Shown piece after piece: positions 15,475 through 25,358 of a stretch of 64,000 nt of DNA. This DNA is from Clostridiales bacterium (GTDB lineage: Bacteria > Bacillota_A > Clostridia > Saccharofermentanales > Saccharofermentanaceae), in the NCBI GenBank assembly GCA_024695545.1, contig JAILHZ010000002.1, positions 1 to 64,000 of the forward strand, in the 5' to 3' direction. The notes below the pieces were generated by a model that saw only the letters and a program-made list of their open reading frames with translations, was not told the DNA's origin and did no database searches. A program made the translations under genes and the position numbers. Within the stretch, counting starts at the first letter, position 1. Every line of letters starts with the position of its first letter.

Positions 15475-17178
15475 TTATTTCTTATACTGTCTTCTGATCT
15501 TCTTACTTGTAGTCTTCTCAAACTCGGTATCTCTGAGAACTACACGTTTAATGTGCTTATAGTTCACAAGATTCTTATTGACCTTAGCCACTTCGATTTC
15601 GATCAGATTCTGAACTGCATCATCATCCGGCTTCTCACCGAGATACTTCTTAACTTCTTCCATGCACGGGAAGATCGTTGCCGTAATAATGACATCGTCA
15701 TTCTCTTCATCTCCGGAAACGACACACTCCTCAATATAATCAGACATACAGAGCATCGTCTCGATCTCTTCCGGGAAAACGTTCTTTCCATTCTTGGCGA
15801 TAATTACGTTCTTCTTTCGGCCTGTGATGATGCAGAAACCGTCTTTATCGATGTATCCGAGATCACCGGTGTGATAATAGCCATTCTCATCAAGAGCTTC
15901 TTTGGTAGCTTCTTCGTTCTTGTAGTAACCCATCATAACGTTATCGCCTTTAGCAATAAACTCACCGATTCCGTTCTCATCCTTATCAATGACCTGAACA
16001 TCCACGTCCGGAAGCGGAAGACCGGCAGCACGGTTATTAAAGTCACAGTCACGGTTCAGCGCAAGGATTGGGGCACATTCCGTAAGACCATATCCCTGAA
16101 TACACGGGAAACCCATATCCTGCATATCCTGAAGGATCTGAGGATCAATTGCGGCACCGCCGCAGATGATCAGGCGGAGATTACCGCCAAAGGTCTCGTG
16201 AACCTGCTTAAAGATCTTCTTTCTCTTATCTATACCGAAGAACAGCAGGAATTTGCAGAGTTTGCGTCCGAATTCGAACTTCCTTGCCATCTTCTTCGTA
16301 GCTTTTGCCTTAGACATGATACTCTTATGGAACTTTTCCAGCATCAGCGGAACAACAAGAATAATAGACACTTTGGACTGCTGCATATTCGGAACGATAT
16401 AACGGAGACCTTCACAGATCGCGATATGCGAACCGCGGTAGACCTGACAGAGGAAGCCACAGGTGCACTCATATGTATGATGTAATGGCAGAACCGAAAG
16501 GAACATATCATTCTGATCGATATAGCACATGGAGCACATGCCTTCGAGATTCTTGCAGATATTCTTCTGACTGAGCATAACTGCTTTACTCTGCGCTGTG
16601 GTGCCGCTGGTAAAAAGAAGCACTGTCATGGTTTCTCTGTCGAGCGGAGCATCCAGGAAAAGACGATCACCTTGATCAAGAAGCTTCTGGCCTTTATCCA
16701 AGACATCATAGAAATACTCGACCCCTTCTTTATCGGTCTTATCCATGCAGATAAAGTATTTTACGCCGGGGATCTGGTCCTTGATCTCGTTTAAAACATT
16801 CTGCTTAGACGAAGAATAGATGACACAGTTGACTTCCGCGCGATTCAGACAGCTGGCAACTTCGTCACCGGGCAGTTCTTTATCAAGCGGAACCACAATA
16901 CCTGTTCCATTCGTAGTAGCAAGATAAGAAACATACCATTCATATCTGGTTTCCGCAAGGATCGCGATTCTGGAACCAAGTCCGCAGAGATGGGACAATC
17001 CTGTTCCCATCGCCTGTACCGCTTTGTTATACTCGTTAAAAGTATAATACTCGTAGTCTCCGCCTTTGACTTTCTTATAATAGAAAAGCGGAAGATCCCC
17101 GTACAGATCGACGCTCTGTTTGAGCATGTCACGGAGATCTTCAATATGACGTACTTCATAAAGTGGAATGTTCTTCAT
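15475..17178 (-). CDS. AMP-forming acyl-CoA synthetase/ligase family protein
   Basis: This 567-residue member of the ANL superfamily should activate a carboxylate (probably a fatty acid) as an acyl-AMP and pass it to CoA. The P-loop-like motif is LFTSGTTAQSKAV, with A/S/A at positions that are usually G/P/G. Later motifs are intact: YGLTECAPI, the YYHTGDLGYIDKDG hinge region and GRKKNVIIAKNGKNV with the C-terminal Lys region. It resembles long-chain fatty-acid ligases, but the substrate cannot be read from sequence. Its promoter carries a palindrome over the -10 element. Confidence 0.88.
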   Translation of the reverse strand: MKNIPLYEVRHIEDLRDMLKQSVDLYGDLPLFYYKKVKGGDYEYYTFNEYNKAVQAMGTGLSHLCGLGSRIAILAETRYEWYVSYLATTNGTGIVVPLDKELPGDEVASCLNRAEVNCVIYSSSKQNVLNEIKDQIPGVKYFICMDKTDKEGVEYFYDVLDKGQKLLDQGDRLFLDAPLDRETMTVLLFTSGTTAQSKAVMLSQKNICKNLEGMCSMCYIDQNDMFLSVLPLHHTYECTCGFLCQVYRGSHIAICEGLRYIVPNMQQSKVSIILVVPLMLEKFHKSIMSKAKATKKMARKFEFGRKLCKFLLFFGIDKRKKIFKQVHETFGGNLRLIICGGAAIDPQILQDMQDMGFPCIQGYGLTECAPILALNRDCDFNNRAAGLPLPDVDVQVIDKDENGIGEFIAKGDNVMMGYYKNEEATKEALDENGYYHTGDLGYIDKDGFCIITGRKKNVIIAKNGKNVFPEEIETMLCMSDYIEECVVSGDEENDDVIITATIFPCMEEVKKYLGEKPDDDAVQNLIEIEVAKVNKNLVNYKHIKRVVLRDTEFEKTTSKKIRRQYKK

Positions 17179-17226
17179 GCAAACGGTCCTCTCGTTTCAT
17201 AAGATGCCGTCAAATCAATGAAATTC

Positions 17227-17264
17227 GACAATTTCAGTATATCGAATTGTCCTTTTTTATTCAA
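17227..17264 (-). promoter_or_regulatory. promoter with overlapping palindromic operator before the acyl-CoA synthetase gene
   Basis: On the minus strand TTGAAT (17264-17259) and TATACT (17241-17236) are 17 bases apart. A palindrome with arms GACAATT (17227-17233) and AATTGTC (17245-17251) is centred at 17239, right over the -10. A second interleaved pair, ATTCGA (17223-17228) and TCGAAT (17242-17247), extends it. This is a good candidate repressor site. Confidence 0.6.
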
Positions 17265-17291
17265 CCGATAGAGAAGAATTCCTAAAGAACG

Positions 17292-17876
17292 TCAGGTTTT
17301 ATACGTCTTTTTCGGGATCTTGTATTTTCGGAGTGCGGCCCTGCAGTTCTTATAATCCGGACAGTACTTCCCTACCTGGGTCCAGAACGCCGCAGAATGA
17401 TTCATATGATAAAGGTGCGAGAGCTCATGGATAAGCACATATTCAAATAATTCCGGCTCAACATCCAGAAGATGGATATTCAGAGATATGTTCCCGTTTG
17501 AAGAACAGGAGCCCCATCGGGATGTCATGTTCCTGACTGATATGCGGGCAGGTTTCTTTCCGTCATATACGGCTAGAAAAGCACTTGCCCTTGCCTTAAT
17601 GATCCTGGCGATCCTTCTTTGCTCAGATGGCTCGATCTGCGGAAGAGAGATCTTCTCATCAAGCTTGGCGCGGTGCTTTTCGATCCAGTCAGTATTGGCT
17701 TCGACAAAACGGTCGATATCCTTCAGCGTCATATATTTCGGCGCAAAAGCACACACCCGCCCATCGTCATCCAGTGTGATCTTCAATCTCCTGCGTTTTC
17801 CATAGGAGATCGTCACCGGGATGCGATGACCGGATGTGATGTATTCTCGGGTCGTTTTACTTCCGGATGCTGCCAC
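17292..17876 (-). CDS. YgjP-like (DUF45) metallopeptidase domain protein
   Basis: The 194-residue protein belongs to the YgjP/WLM-like zinc metallopeptidase family. The zinc motif is HELSHLYHMNHSAAFW near residues 148-163, giving HExxH plus a third His. The upstream TSRWGSCSSNGNISLN segment is the conserved core strand region. The start is GTG at 17876, 2 bases after the pyrE-like stop, with GGAAGAAG inside that gene as ribosome site. It is therefore the last gene of the pyrimidine operon. The substrate is unknown. Confidence 0.88.
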   Translation of the reverse strand: MAASGSKTTREYITSGHRIPVTISYGKRRRLKITLDDDGRVCAFAPKYMTLKDIDRFVEANTDWIEKHRAKLDEKISLPQIEPSEQRRIARIIKARASAFLAVYDGKKPARISVRNMTSRWGSCSSNGNISLNIHLLDVEPELFEYVLIHELSHLYHMNHSAAFWTQVGKYCPDYKNCRAALRKYKIPKKTYKT

Positions 17877-17878
17877 GA

Positions 17879-18736
17879 TCAGCTTCTTCCAGGTACATAA
17901 CCTCTGGCAATTGCCATCTCGGCACGCTGCTTCGGCTTGCCTCCAAGAGCGATCTGCTCATCGATGAAATCTGGATGAGCGGAAAGGAAAGCTTTCATGT
18001 AATCGATCGGATTCTCCATGAAGTGGGCTACCATATCACGCTGAGCCTGTGTCAGGATACCTTTCTCTACGCCTTCGTCAAAGAGCGACAGCTCGATCTT
18101 GGCAAAGGTATACATGTTTACACCTTCTTTAGCAAGGTTGGCTTCACCGCCCTGAAGACGGTCGATTACAGCGATCGTATCATTGATCGTCGCACCGGCT
18201 ACGCGGATCGACGGTATCCAGGCGTTTGTATAAGAAGATGCTTCAGTTATCAGATCGGCAATGTGAAGGGATACCTTTCCGGACAGATCACCTTCACCCA
18301 CCTTGGTGGCTGTTTCTTCCACATTTTCGGAATAATAGGTCTCACCATCCTTGAAGATGGAAAGATGCGGCTTGCCGAGCAGATATGCAGGCATCAGGGA
18401 GAAGAAAAAGTCTCTTCTTTCACCACCGGAGATGATGTCAAAATCCAGTTCTTTTGCTTTGGAAACGATCAGGTCAATGACCTTCTTATAGGATTCCGAA
18501 GTTTCATACTGGTTCTTCACAAAAGAAAGGATCGTGCTGAGAAACTTGGTTCTGTCTCCTGCAGCGGCTTCTTCGATCAGTGCGAGCAGCTGGTTTGCCT
18601 TATCTTCTGATTCAATCAGGAAGTGGGTATTTACATAGAAAGGGCCAAGTGTTCCGGATGCATACCAGAACGGTTTTTCCGGATCACTTACTCTTACGGC
18701 ATTTGTTTCAAAAAGATAATCTGCAATACTCTTCAT
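17879..18736 (-). CDS. pyrE: non-canonical orotate phosphoribosyltransferase candidate
   Basis: The position in an otherwise complete pyr operon directly after pyrD suggests OPRT, which converts orotate and PRPP to OMP. At 285 residues it is longer than classical PyrE (about 210). An ISGGERRDFFFS segment resembles the OPRT GRxARGF-like region. The PRPP-binding motif is degenerate: SLHIADLITEASSYT has AD instead of two acids and lacks the usual TTGGS. A C-terminal extension of about 80 residues follows. The operon argues for OPRT and the motif argues caution. Confidence 0.6.
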   Translation of the reverse strand: MKSIADYLFETNAVRVSDPEKPFWYASGTLGPFYVNTHFLIESEDKANQLLALIEEAAAGDRTKFLSTILSFVKNQYETSESYKKVIDLIVSKAKELDFDIISGGERRDFFFSLMPAYLLGKPHLSIFKDGETYYSENVEETATKVGEGDLSGKVSLHIADLITEASSYTNAWIPSIRVAGATINDTIAVIDRLQGGEANLAKEGVNMYTFAKIELSLFDEGVEKGILTQAQRDMVAHFMENPIDYMKAFLSAHPDFIDEQIALGGKPKQRAEMAIARGYVPGRS

Positions 18737-18739
18737 GTT

Positions 18740-19657
18740 TTACCTCCACAATTCAAGAGTTCCCGTCAATGTAGACAGTTCATCAATATTGTTCTGTTCA
18801 CAGTATTTTTCAAGATCCTCTACGATCTCAACAGGTCTTGTCGGATGAACGAGAGTAATCGTTCCGAGCTCAACTGCCGAAGCACCTGCAATCATGAACT
18901 CCAGGACATCTTCATAAGTAGATACGCCGCCACATCCAACGACAGGGATCTTCACTGCATCATAGATGTCATGCACCATGCGGAGAGCGACAGGCTTCAC
19001 ACAGGGGCCGGACAGTCCGCCGGTATTGTTATGAAGCAAAGGTCTTCTTGTTCGGATGTCGATCGCCATACCCAGCATAGTATTGATTGCAACGATCGCA
19101 TCTGCACCGCCTGCTTCCGCACCCTTAGCTGTCTCCGCGATAGATGTGACATTTGGAGTCAGCTTGATCCACATCGGAAGATCTGTTCTCTTGCGCAGAT
19201 CTTTAACAAGTGCCTCGATCGCTTTCGGTGATGATCCGATGACCATGCATCCTTCCTTAACATTCGGGCAGGAGAAATTCAGTTCGAGCGCATCGATCTT
19301 ATCTTTAAAAGGATCGAGCTTTTCGACCATAGCGATATAATCTTCGTTCGAATGACCGGCAACATTTACAACTACGCCGGCTCCGCTTTCGACCATGTAA
19401 TCCAGTTCAGCAGCAAGGAATGCATCCACGCCGGGATTCTGAAGGCCGACACAGTTCAGCATGCCGGAAGGAGTTTCCGCAACACGAACGCCCTGATTTC
19501 CATCTCTGGGAAGAAGTGTCAGTCCCTTAGATGAAAGAGCTCCGAGCTTGCTCAGATCCATATATTCGGAGAGTTCACGTCCGAAACCACATGTTCCGGA
19601 AGCAAGAATGATCGGGTTTTTCAGGTCTACCTGACCTACTTTTACGGCAATACTCAC
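18740..19657 (-). CDS. pyrD: dihydroorotate dehydrogenase, type 1B catalytic subunit
   Basis: PyrD oxidises dihydroorotate to orotate using FMN; the 1B type passes electrons through PyrK to NAD. The 305-residue TIM barrel has NPIILASGTCGFG at the start, the substrate loop with the catalytic Cys in NFSCPNVKEG, and the phosphate-binding VGCGGVSTYED near the end. It overlaps the end of pyrK by 4 bases, as expected for subunits made together. Confidence 0.95.
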   Translation of the reverse strand: MSIAVKVGQVDLKNPIILASGTCGFGRELSEYMDLSKLGALSSKGLTLLPRDGNQGVRVAETPSGMLNCVGLQNPGVDAFLAAELDYMVESGAGVVVNVAGHSNEDYIAMVEKLDPFKDKIDALELNFSCPNVKEGCMVIGSSPKAIEALVKDLRKRTDLPMWIKLTPNVTSIAETAKGAEAGGADAIVAINTMLGMAIDIRTRRPLLHNNTGGLSGPCVKPVALRMVHDIYDAVKIPVVGCGGVSTYEDVLEFMIAGASAVELGTITLVHPTRPVEIVEDLEKYCEQNNIDELSTLTGTLELWR

Positions 19658-20445
19658 CAGATCACCTCCTCTGCCTTAAAGACCGGACCGTCTTTGCAGC
19701 ATCTTTTATGTACAAATTCTTTGCCTTCCTGTTCTGCTTTGATCTTACATACACAGACAAGGCAGGCACCGATACCACATGCCATGCGCTGTTCGAGCGA
19801 CACATAGCATGTAAGACCCTTGGACTGTGCCCATTCAGATACTTTTCTCATCATGATGCCGGGGCCGACGACCATAACTGTCGTTCCGTTCAGATCCTCA
19901 TCCTTCATTTGCTCCAGATAAGCCATGACGGTTCCCTTTACACCAAGATCACCTGCATCTGTTGTTGCGTGAAAAGCGCTACAGGCACATTCAAATCGGT
20001 CATAAAGGAATGCATCGTTCTTGCAGCGGTATCCGTTAACTACTTCACAGGGAATTCCGTTTTCACGGGCATATTCAGTTGCGAAGAAAATCGGGAAGAT
20101 ACCTGTTCCTCCACCGATAAGAAGTAACTTATTAACTCCGTCAAAGGGGAAACCATTGCCCAAAGGTCCAAGAACAGTAAATGCTTCTCCCTCATTTGTG
20201 GAGATGATCTTTTCTGTTCCTTTTCCGACTTTGCGAACACCGACACTGAAAGTCTTCTCTGCTTTGTTTACGGACATGATTCCGAAAGGACGCTTCAGAA
20301 AGTATGCGCAGGACAGATTCACAAACTGTCCCGGACGTGCAGTCTCCGCGATTTCCGGACAGTAAAATGTCAGAACAGCGCAGGTCTCTCCAAGAAGCTC
20401 TTTCTTTACCAGACGAATGCTATATTCTTCTTTCATTTTCATCAT
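19654..20445 (-). CDS. pyrK: dihydroorotate dehydrogenase electron transfer subunit
   Basis: PyrK is an iron-sulfur flavoprotein that shuttles electrons from PyrD to NAD+. The 263-residue protein has an FAD domain with KRPFGIMSV, the NAD-binding GPLGNGF and LIGGGTGIFPIFF segments, and the C-terminal [2Fe-2S] cysteines in CGIGACLVCVCK and RCCKDGPVF. Start and stop lie within the pyrF-pyrK-pyrD string, with a 4-base overlap with pyrD. Confidence 0.95.
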   Translation of the reverse strand: MMKMKEEYSIRLVKKELLGETCAVLTFYCPEIAETARPGQFVNLSCAYFLKRPFGIMSVNKAEKTFSVGVRKVGKGTEKIISTNEGEAFTVLGPLGNGFPFDGVNKLLLIGGGTGIFPIFFATEYARENGIPCEVVNGYRCKNDAFLYDRFECACSAFHATTDAGDLGVKGTVMAYLEQMKDEDLNGTTVMVVGPGIMMRKVSEWAQSKGLTCYVSLEQRMACGIGACLVCVCKIKAEQEGKEFVHKRCCKDGPVFKAEEVIW

Positions 20446-20455
20446 CCTCTTGAAA

Positions 20456-21472
20456 TCAAGCTTTCATCGATTCTTTGATTGCATTATTCAGATCTTCACG
20501 CATACGCAGCGCTTCTTCCCTTGTGGCTCTCTGGAAGCCGAGAAGCGGTGCGCCGGAAGGTCCGTGCATCTGTGTGAGTTCCATAGGCTCAATATCGTCA
20601 CGCTTCTTCCAAGCACACATCAGGCTTCTGGAAGCATTTACGATACCACCCTTACCATTGACGAAAGATGCCACTGCATCTTTACCGGAACCGCCCTGTG
20701 CGCCATACCCGGGTACAAGGATCAGTGCGTGAGGCATGATCTCACGTGCCTTTACAGCCTGCTCCGGCCATGTAGCGCCGACTACGGCACCGACAGAGGA
20801 GAAACCGGATTCACCGATCAGATCCTGACCCCATTTTTCTACATTTTCAGCCATGGCTTCAAATACCTGACGGCCGTCCTCGAGCTTAAGATCCTGAAGA
20901 TCTCCTGCAGAAGGATTCGAAGTTCTTACGAGTACATAAAGTCCCTTACCCTTCTCTTTTGCTACATCCATGAAAGGCTTGATGCCGTCGATGCCGAGAT
21001 ATCCGTTGACTGTGATACAGTCGCAGTCAAACATACAGGCGGTCGTATCATTGATGATCTTTGTCTCACCGATGATTGCATTTGCATATGCCGTTGCAGT
21101 TGTACCGATATCATTTCTCTTGGCGTCTGCGATTACCAGCATACCCTTGTCATGAGCATAATGGATTGTCTTTCGAAGAGCCATGATTCCGTGAATACCG
21201 TACATCTCATAGTAGGCAAACTGAGGCTTAATTGCAGGGATGATATCATATACTGCGTCGATCAGAAGACGGTTATAGTCGAAGATCGCCATACCTGTTG
21301 CCATCTGCATATTTGCAGGCTGACCGCTCTTCTCTTCGTGCTCTTTGGCTTCCTTGAGCCATTCCTCAATCATTTCAGACGGGAGATAATCAAGTTTCGG
21401 GTCAAGACCCATAACCGTCGGGTTATTGCACTCTTCAATTCTTTTGGTCAGTCTGTCAGCGAAGTTCGTCAT
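20456..21472 (-). CDS. pyrF: orotidine 5'-phosphate decarboxylase, type 2
   Basis: PyrF converts OMP to UMP. The protein has the type 2 arrangement: GLDPKLDYLP near residue 19, FDYNRLLIDAVYDIIPAIKPQ, and the catalytic loop DAKRNDIGTTATAYA. At 338 residues it is at the long end for this subtype. Its first codons overlap the end of pyrC by 17 bases. Confidence 0.94.
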   Translation of the reverse strand: MTNFADRLTKRIEECNNPTVMGLDPKLDYLPSEMIEEWLKEAKEHEEKSGQPANMQMATGMAIFDYNRLLIDAVYDIIPAIKPQFAYYEMYGIHGIMALRKTIHYAHDKGMLVIADAKRNDIGTTATAYANAIIGETKIINDTTACMFDCDCITVNGYLGIDGIKPFMDVAKEKGKGLYVLVRTSNPSAGDLQDLKLEDGRQVFEAMAENVEKWGQDLIGESGFSSVGAVVGATWPEQAVKAREIMPHALILVPGYGAQGGSGKDAVASFVNGKGGIVNASRSLMCAWKKRDDIEPMELTQMHGPSGAPLLGFQRATREEALRMREDLNNAIKESMKA

Positions 21473-22715
21473 ATGTGATACTTCCTCCTACGATCGTAAG
21501 TTTAACGCGGCCGGTCAGTTCGCTTCCGATATAAGGCGAGTTTGCCGCTTTGCTGAGGATCTCTTCCTTCGTGTATACGAAGTTTTCATTAAGATCCGCG
21601 AGCATGACATCCGCCGGCATACCCTTATCCATTGTACCTCTTCCGAGTTTAAGGATATTCGAAGGATTCGTGGTCATGGTCTTAACCATCTCAGTAAGTG
21701 AAAGCTTTCCGGTCTTTACCAGATAAGTATATCCGACTGCGAAGGCTGTTTCAAAGCCGATGATACCATTATTGGCCAGTGAGAACTCTATGTCCTTCTC
21801 ATCGATATGATGCGGTGCGTGATCAGTAACGATACAGTCGATCGTTCCGTCCTTCAGGCCCTCGATGACAGCAATTCGGTCATCCTCGGTACGAAGCGGC
21901 GGATTCATTTTGAAGTTTGTATCGTAGGTCTGGCAGCATTCTTCAGTCAGTGAGAAGTAATGCGGGCAGGTCTCACAGGTGACCTTTACGCCGCGTTTCT
22001 TCGCCTGGCGGATAATATCGATGCCCTTTCTTGTGCTGACATGGCAGATGTGGATCGGCATATCCAGGTATTCTGCTGTCAGAATATCTCTGGAGATCAT
22101 GATCTCCTCTGCGATCGCAGGGATTCCGCGAAGACCGAGTGATGTGGAGATCGCACCCTCGTTCATAGCCCCCTCGGAGATCGACATTACTTCGCAGTGA
22201 TTCAGTACCGGGATATCAAAGTCCGAAGCATATTCCAGGACCTTCTTAAGAAGGTTGGCTGTAGCAATCGGCTTACCGTCATCAGAAACAGCCACGATAC
22301 CGGCTTCCTTCATGAGACCCATCTCAGAGATCTCTTTTCCCTCAAGACCTTTACTTGCGGCGCCGATCGGGAATACATTACAGGAACCGACCTGCTCGGC
22401 TTTTCTTAAGATACCTTCAACTACTGCAGCGTTATCACATACCGGTTTTGTATTCGGCATGCAGCATACACTGGTAAAACCGCCCTTCGCCGCACTCTTA
22501 GTACCTGTCTTAATGTCTTCTCTGTACTCGAAGCCAGGCTCACGGAGGTGACAGTGCATATCAATAAGACCCGGGAAGACTGTAAGGCCTTCAGCGTCGA
22601 TCACCTCATCCGCTTCACCTGAAAGAGAATCAGTAAAGACACCATTCTCAATATATACGGTTACTTTTTCTCCTGAAGCAAAGTGCTTCGCATTCTTAAT
22701 CTCAATTCGTTTCAT
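21456..22715 (-). CDS. pyrC: dihydroorotase
   Basis: PyrC closes carbamoyl-aspartate to dihydroorotate. The 419-residue amidohydrolase has the metal-binding HCHLREPG near residue 54, the later His-containing segments LNHCEVMSISEG and HICHVSTRKG, and TDHAPHHIDEK near residue 305. Length and motifs fit class I dihydroorotases. It overlaps pyrB upstream by 14 bases and pyrF downstream by 17 bases. Confidence 0.95.
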   Translation of the reverse strand: MKRIEIKNAKHFASGEKVTVYIENGVFTDSLSGEADEVIDAEGLTVFPGLIDMHCHLREPGFEYREDIKTGTKSAAKGGFTSVCCMPNTKPVCDNAAVVEGILRKAEQVGSCNVFPIGAASKGLEGKEISEMGLMKEAGIVAVSDDGKPIATANLLKKVLEYASDFDIPVLNHCEVMSISEGAMNEGAISTSLGLRGIPAIAEEIMISRDILTAEYLDMPIHICHVSTRKGIDIIRQAKKRGVKVTCETCPHYFSLTEECCQTYDTNFKMNPPLRTEDDRIAVIEGLKDGTIDCIVTDHAPHHIDEKDIEFSLANNGIIGFETAFAVGYTYLVKTGKLSLTEMVKTMTTNPSNILKLGRGTMDKGMPADVMLADLNENFVYTKEEILSKAANSPYIGSELTGRVKLTIVGGSITYDELR

Positions 22716-23639
22716 TCTGGTTTCTCCTTGCCATCAGTAAGTATAAGACTGCCATTCGGACTGCTACACCATTGGTGACCTGTTCATTGATCACGGACTG
22801 ATCGCAGTCATATACACAAGTCGGAAGCTCAACACCGTGATTACACGGACCCGGGTGAAGCAGATAAGCACCCGGCTTGGCAAGCTTCAGAACATCCTCG
22901 GAGATGGAGTAGAATTTTGAGTATTCCGCTACCGAGGGGAACAGAGACTTCTGCTGGCGCTCCAGCTGTACGCGGAGGCCCATAACCGCATCGGCGTCCT
23001 TGACGGCTTCGGATACGGACTTGCAGACTGTGCAGCCCATCTTATCGAGTCCGACCGGAACCATCGTACGCGGTCCTGCAACACTAACTGTTGCACCGAG
23101 TTTGGTGAGACCGATCACATTGCTTCGTACTACACGGCTATGGTAAAGGTCACCGCAGATCGCGACTTTCAGACCATCAATATGACCGTATTTCTCGTAG
23201 AGTGTAAACATATCCAGAAGAGCCTGTGTCGGATGCTCATTCATTCCGTCACCGGCATTTACGATTGATGCCTTTACGCGTGGTGCCAGATAGTGAGGAG
23301 CTCCGGACTGACTGTGGCGCATGATGATGATATCCGTCGCCATCATATCGATCGTTCTCGCAGTATCCAGAAGAGATTCACCCTTGTTTACCGAGCTTCC
23401 GGATGTCGTAATATTCGCACTTGCCGAACCCATGTATTTCGAAGCCAGTTCGAAAGACAGTCTGGTTCTCGTACTGTTCTCATAAAAGAGAGTGACGACC
23501 GATTTTCCCTGAAGATGAGATGTCTTCTTATTTCCGGAGGTCAGCACCATTTTCATCATTTTTGCGGTATCGAGGATCTCCATGATCTCTTCTGCAGTCA
23601 ATTGCTTTAATCCAAGCAGGTCTTTGTTTCTTAGTCCCA

Positions 23640-23640
<1 letters not shown>
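22702..23640 (-). CDS. pyrB: aspartate carbamoyltransferase catalytic subunit
   Basis: PyrB makes carbamoyl-aspartate from carbamoyl phosphate and aspartate. The 312-residue protein has the carbamoyl-phosphate motif STRTRLSFELAS near residue 56, HPTQALLDMFTL, and HPGPCNHGVELP in the C-terminal domain, where the usual Arg is His. No pyrI regulatory subunit is present, so an unregulated catalytic trimer is likely. It shares one base with the end of pyrR. Confidence 0.95.
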
Positions 23641-24361
<721 letters not shown>

Positions 24362-24368
24362 TGTTAAG

Positions 24369-24397
24369 ATAATAATCCAACACTTCGAAAATGGCAA
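24369..24397 (-). promoter_or_regulatory. pyr operon promoter
   Basis: On the minus strand TTGCCA (24397-24392) and TATTAT (24374-24369) are 17 bases apart, placing the transcript start just before the PyrR leader. Confidence 0.7.
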
Positions 24398-24449
24398 CCG
24401 ATAATTCGACGATTGTTTTCTGTTTTTTCAGAAAAGCACTTGTCCGAAA

Positions 24450-25358
24450 TCACCATACAGGAACTTCATCATAATCCCAGTTCCAATCATCCATATCTTC
24501 GAGGCTCTTCTTACGGTCAGACTGACGCTTATCGTTCGAGTCGGACATGCGTCTTTCCATCTCGTCTTCAATCTGGCTCTGGCGCTTTTCGAGTGATTCC
24601 GACTGTCTCTTTTCCTCATCACTCATTGTGGTTTCGCTGCTGCCATTACCGGAACCGTCACTCGGATCAGACGAGGATCCATCGCTCGGATCACCATTGG
24701 AGGTATCGCTCTGATCACTGTTTGACTGATCACTGTTCGATTGATCACTCTGATTGCTCTGATCGCTGTTCTGGGACTGATCGCTGTTTGACTGATCACT
24801 GTTCGATTGATCACTCTGATTGTTCTGATCACTGTTCTGGGACTGATCCTGATTAGAGGATTCCTGCTGCTGTTCAGCCTGCTCAAGCATTTCCTTGATC
24901 TCGTCATATAGACGCTGGGCACGATTATTATGTCCATTACCGTCATCTGTCGCACATTCCTCTTCGGAAAGGATATAAAGGCATTCTTTAAGGACTTTGA
25001 TCGTCTCTTCCAGATTTTCCGGTGCCATAGCATCATCTCCGAGCAGAGCGAGCTTTGCCAGTGCCAGGTTGATACGTACAGGGCATTCTTTTCCTTCCGG
25101 CGGATCCTTCTCAAGAGCCGTCTCATAATACTTGATGGCCTCTTCATAATCCTGACGCTTATACATCACGTTGCCGTTGTTGTAGTAAACGATGTAGGGT
25201 TCATTGAAGTTGGCTACCTCAAGAAGACTGAAATTCTCATCGTAGTTCTCTTCTTCATACTTGGAAATTACCCACTCGTTATAGCCGTATGTAAAGGCAA
25301 ACTTAAAGAGCACCAGTCCTACGAGTACATAAGCGATGATAATAATTCGTTTGATCAT
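24450..25358 (-). CDS. membrane-anchored TPR protein with Ser-Asp-Gln repeats (BatC-like position)
   Basis: The 302-residue protein has an N-terminal membrane anchor (about 3-23), a TPR-like helical region (about 52-130, including YYNNGNVMYKRQDYEEAIKY), then a low-complexity run of Ser/Asp/Gln/Asn (about 165-245), an acidic/basic helical stretch and a Trp-rich C-terminus. It is the last gene of the MoxR-VWA operon, the position of TPR protein BatC in Bat operons. The likely role is scaffold or partner of the VWA proteins at the outer membrane face; this is inference. It overlaps the upstream gene by 4 bases. Confidence 0.8.
   Translation of the reverse strand: MIKRIIIIAYVLVGLVLFKFAFTYGYNEWVISKYEEENYDENFSLLEVANFNEPYIVYYNNGNVMYKRQDYEEAIKYYETALEKDPPEGKECPVRINLALAKLALLGDDAMAPENLEETIKVLKECLYILSEEECATDDGNGHNNRAQRLYDEIKEMLEQAEQQQESSNQDQSQNSDQNNQSDQSNSDQSNSDQSQNSDQSNQSDQSNSDQSNSDQSDTSNGDPSDGSSSDPSDGSGNGSSETTMSDEEKRQSESLEKRQSQIEDEMERRMSDSNDKRQSDRKKSLEDMDDWNWDYDEVPVW
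24714..24845 (-). repeat. two tandem copies of a 66-bp unit inside the TPR protein gene
   Basis: Two 66-bp copies (24714-24779 and 24780-24845) differ at only a few bases and encode a 22-residue Ser/Asp/Gln/Asn unit in frame. The unit itself contains smaller SDQSN-type repeats. Slippage could change the length without breaking the frame. Confidence 0.85.

Noticed and set aside
15553..16485. Long open frame (310 codons) on the plus strand opposite the acyl-CoA synthetase
   Set aside because: Antisense to a well-supported enzyme, no ribosome site, no recognisable domain.
17227..17258. Inverted repeat followed by T6 as a plus-strand terminator
   Set aside because: There is no plus-strand gene upstream for several kilobases; the location over a minus-strand -10 makes an operator more likely.
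24416..24435. Inverted repeat TTTTCTG/CAGAAAA as a terminator of the MoxR-VWA operon
   Set aside because: On the minus strand the stem is AT-rich and followed by A residues rather than a T-tract, so it is unlikely to terminate that operon.
24690..24850. Regular short repeats that look like a CRISPR array
   Set aside because: The repeats are contiguous, have no unique spacers, and encode an in-frame Ser/Asp/Gln repeat.
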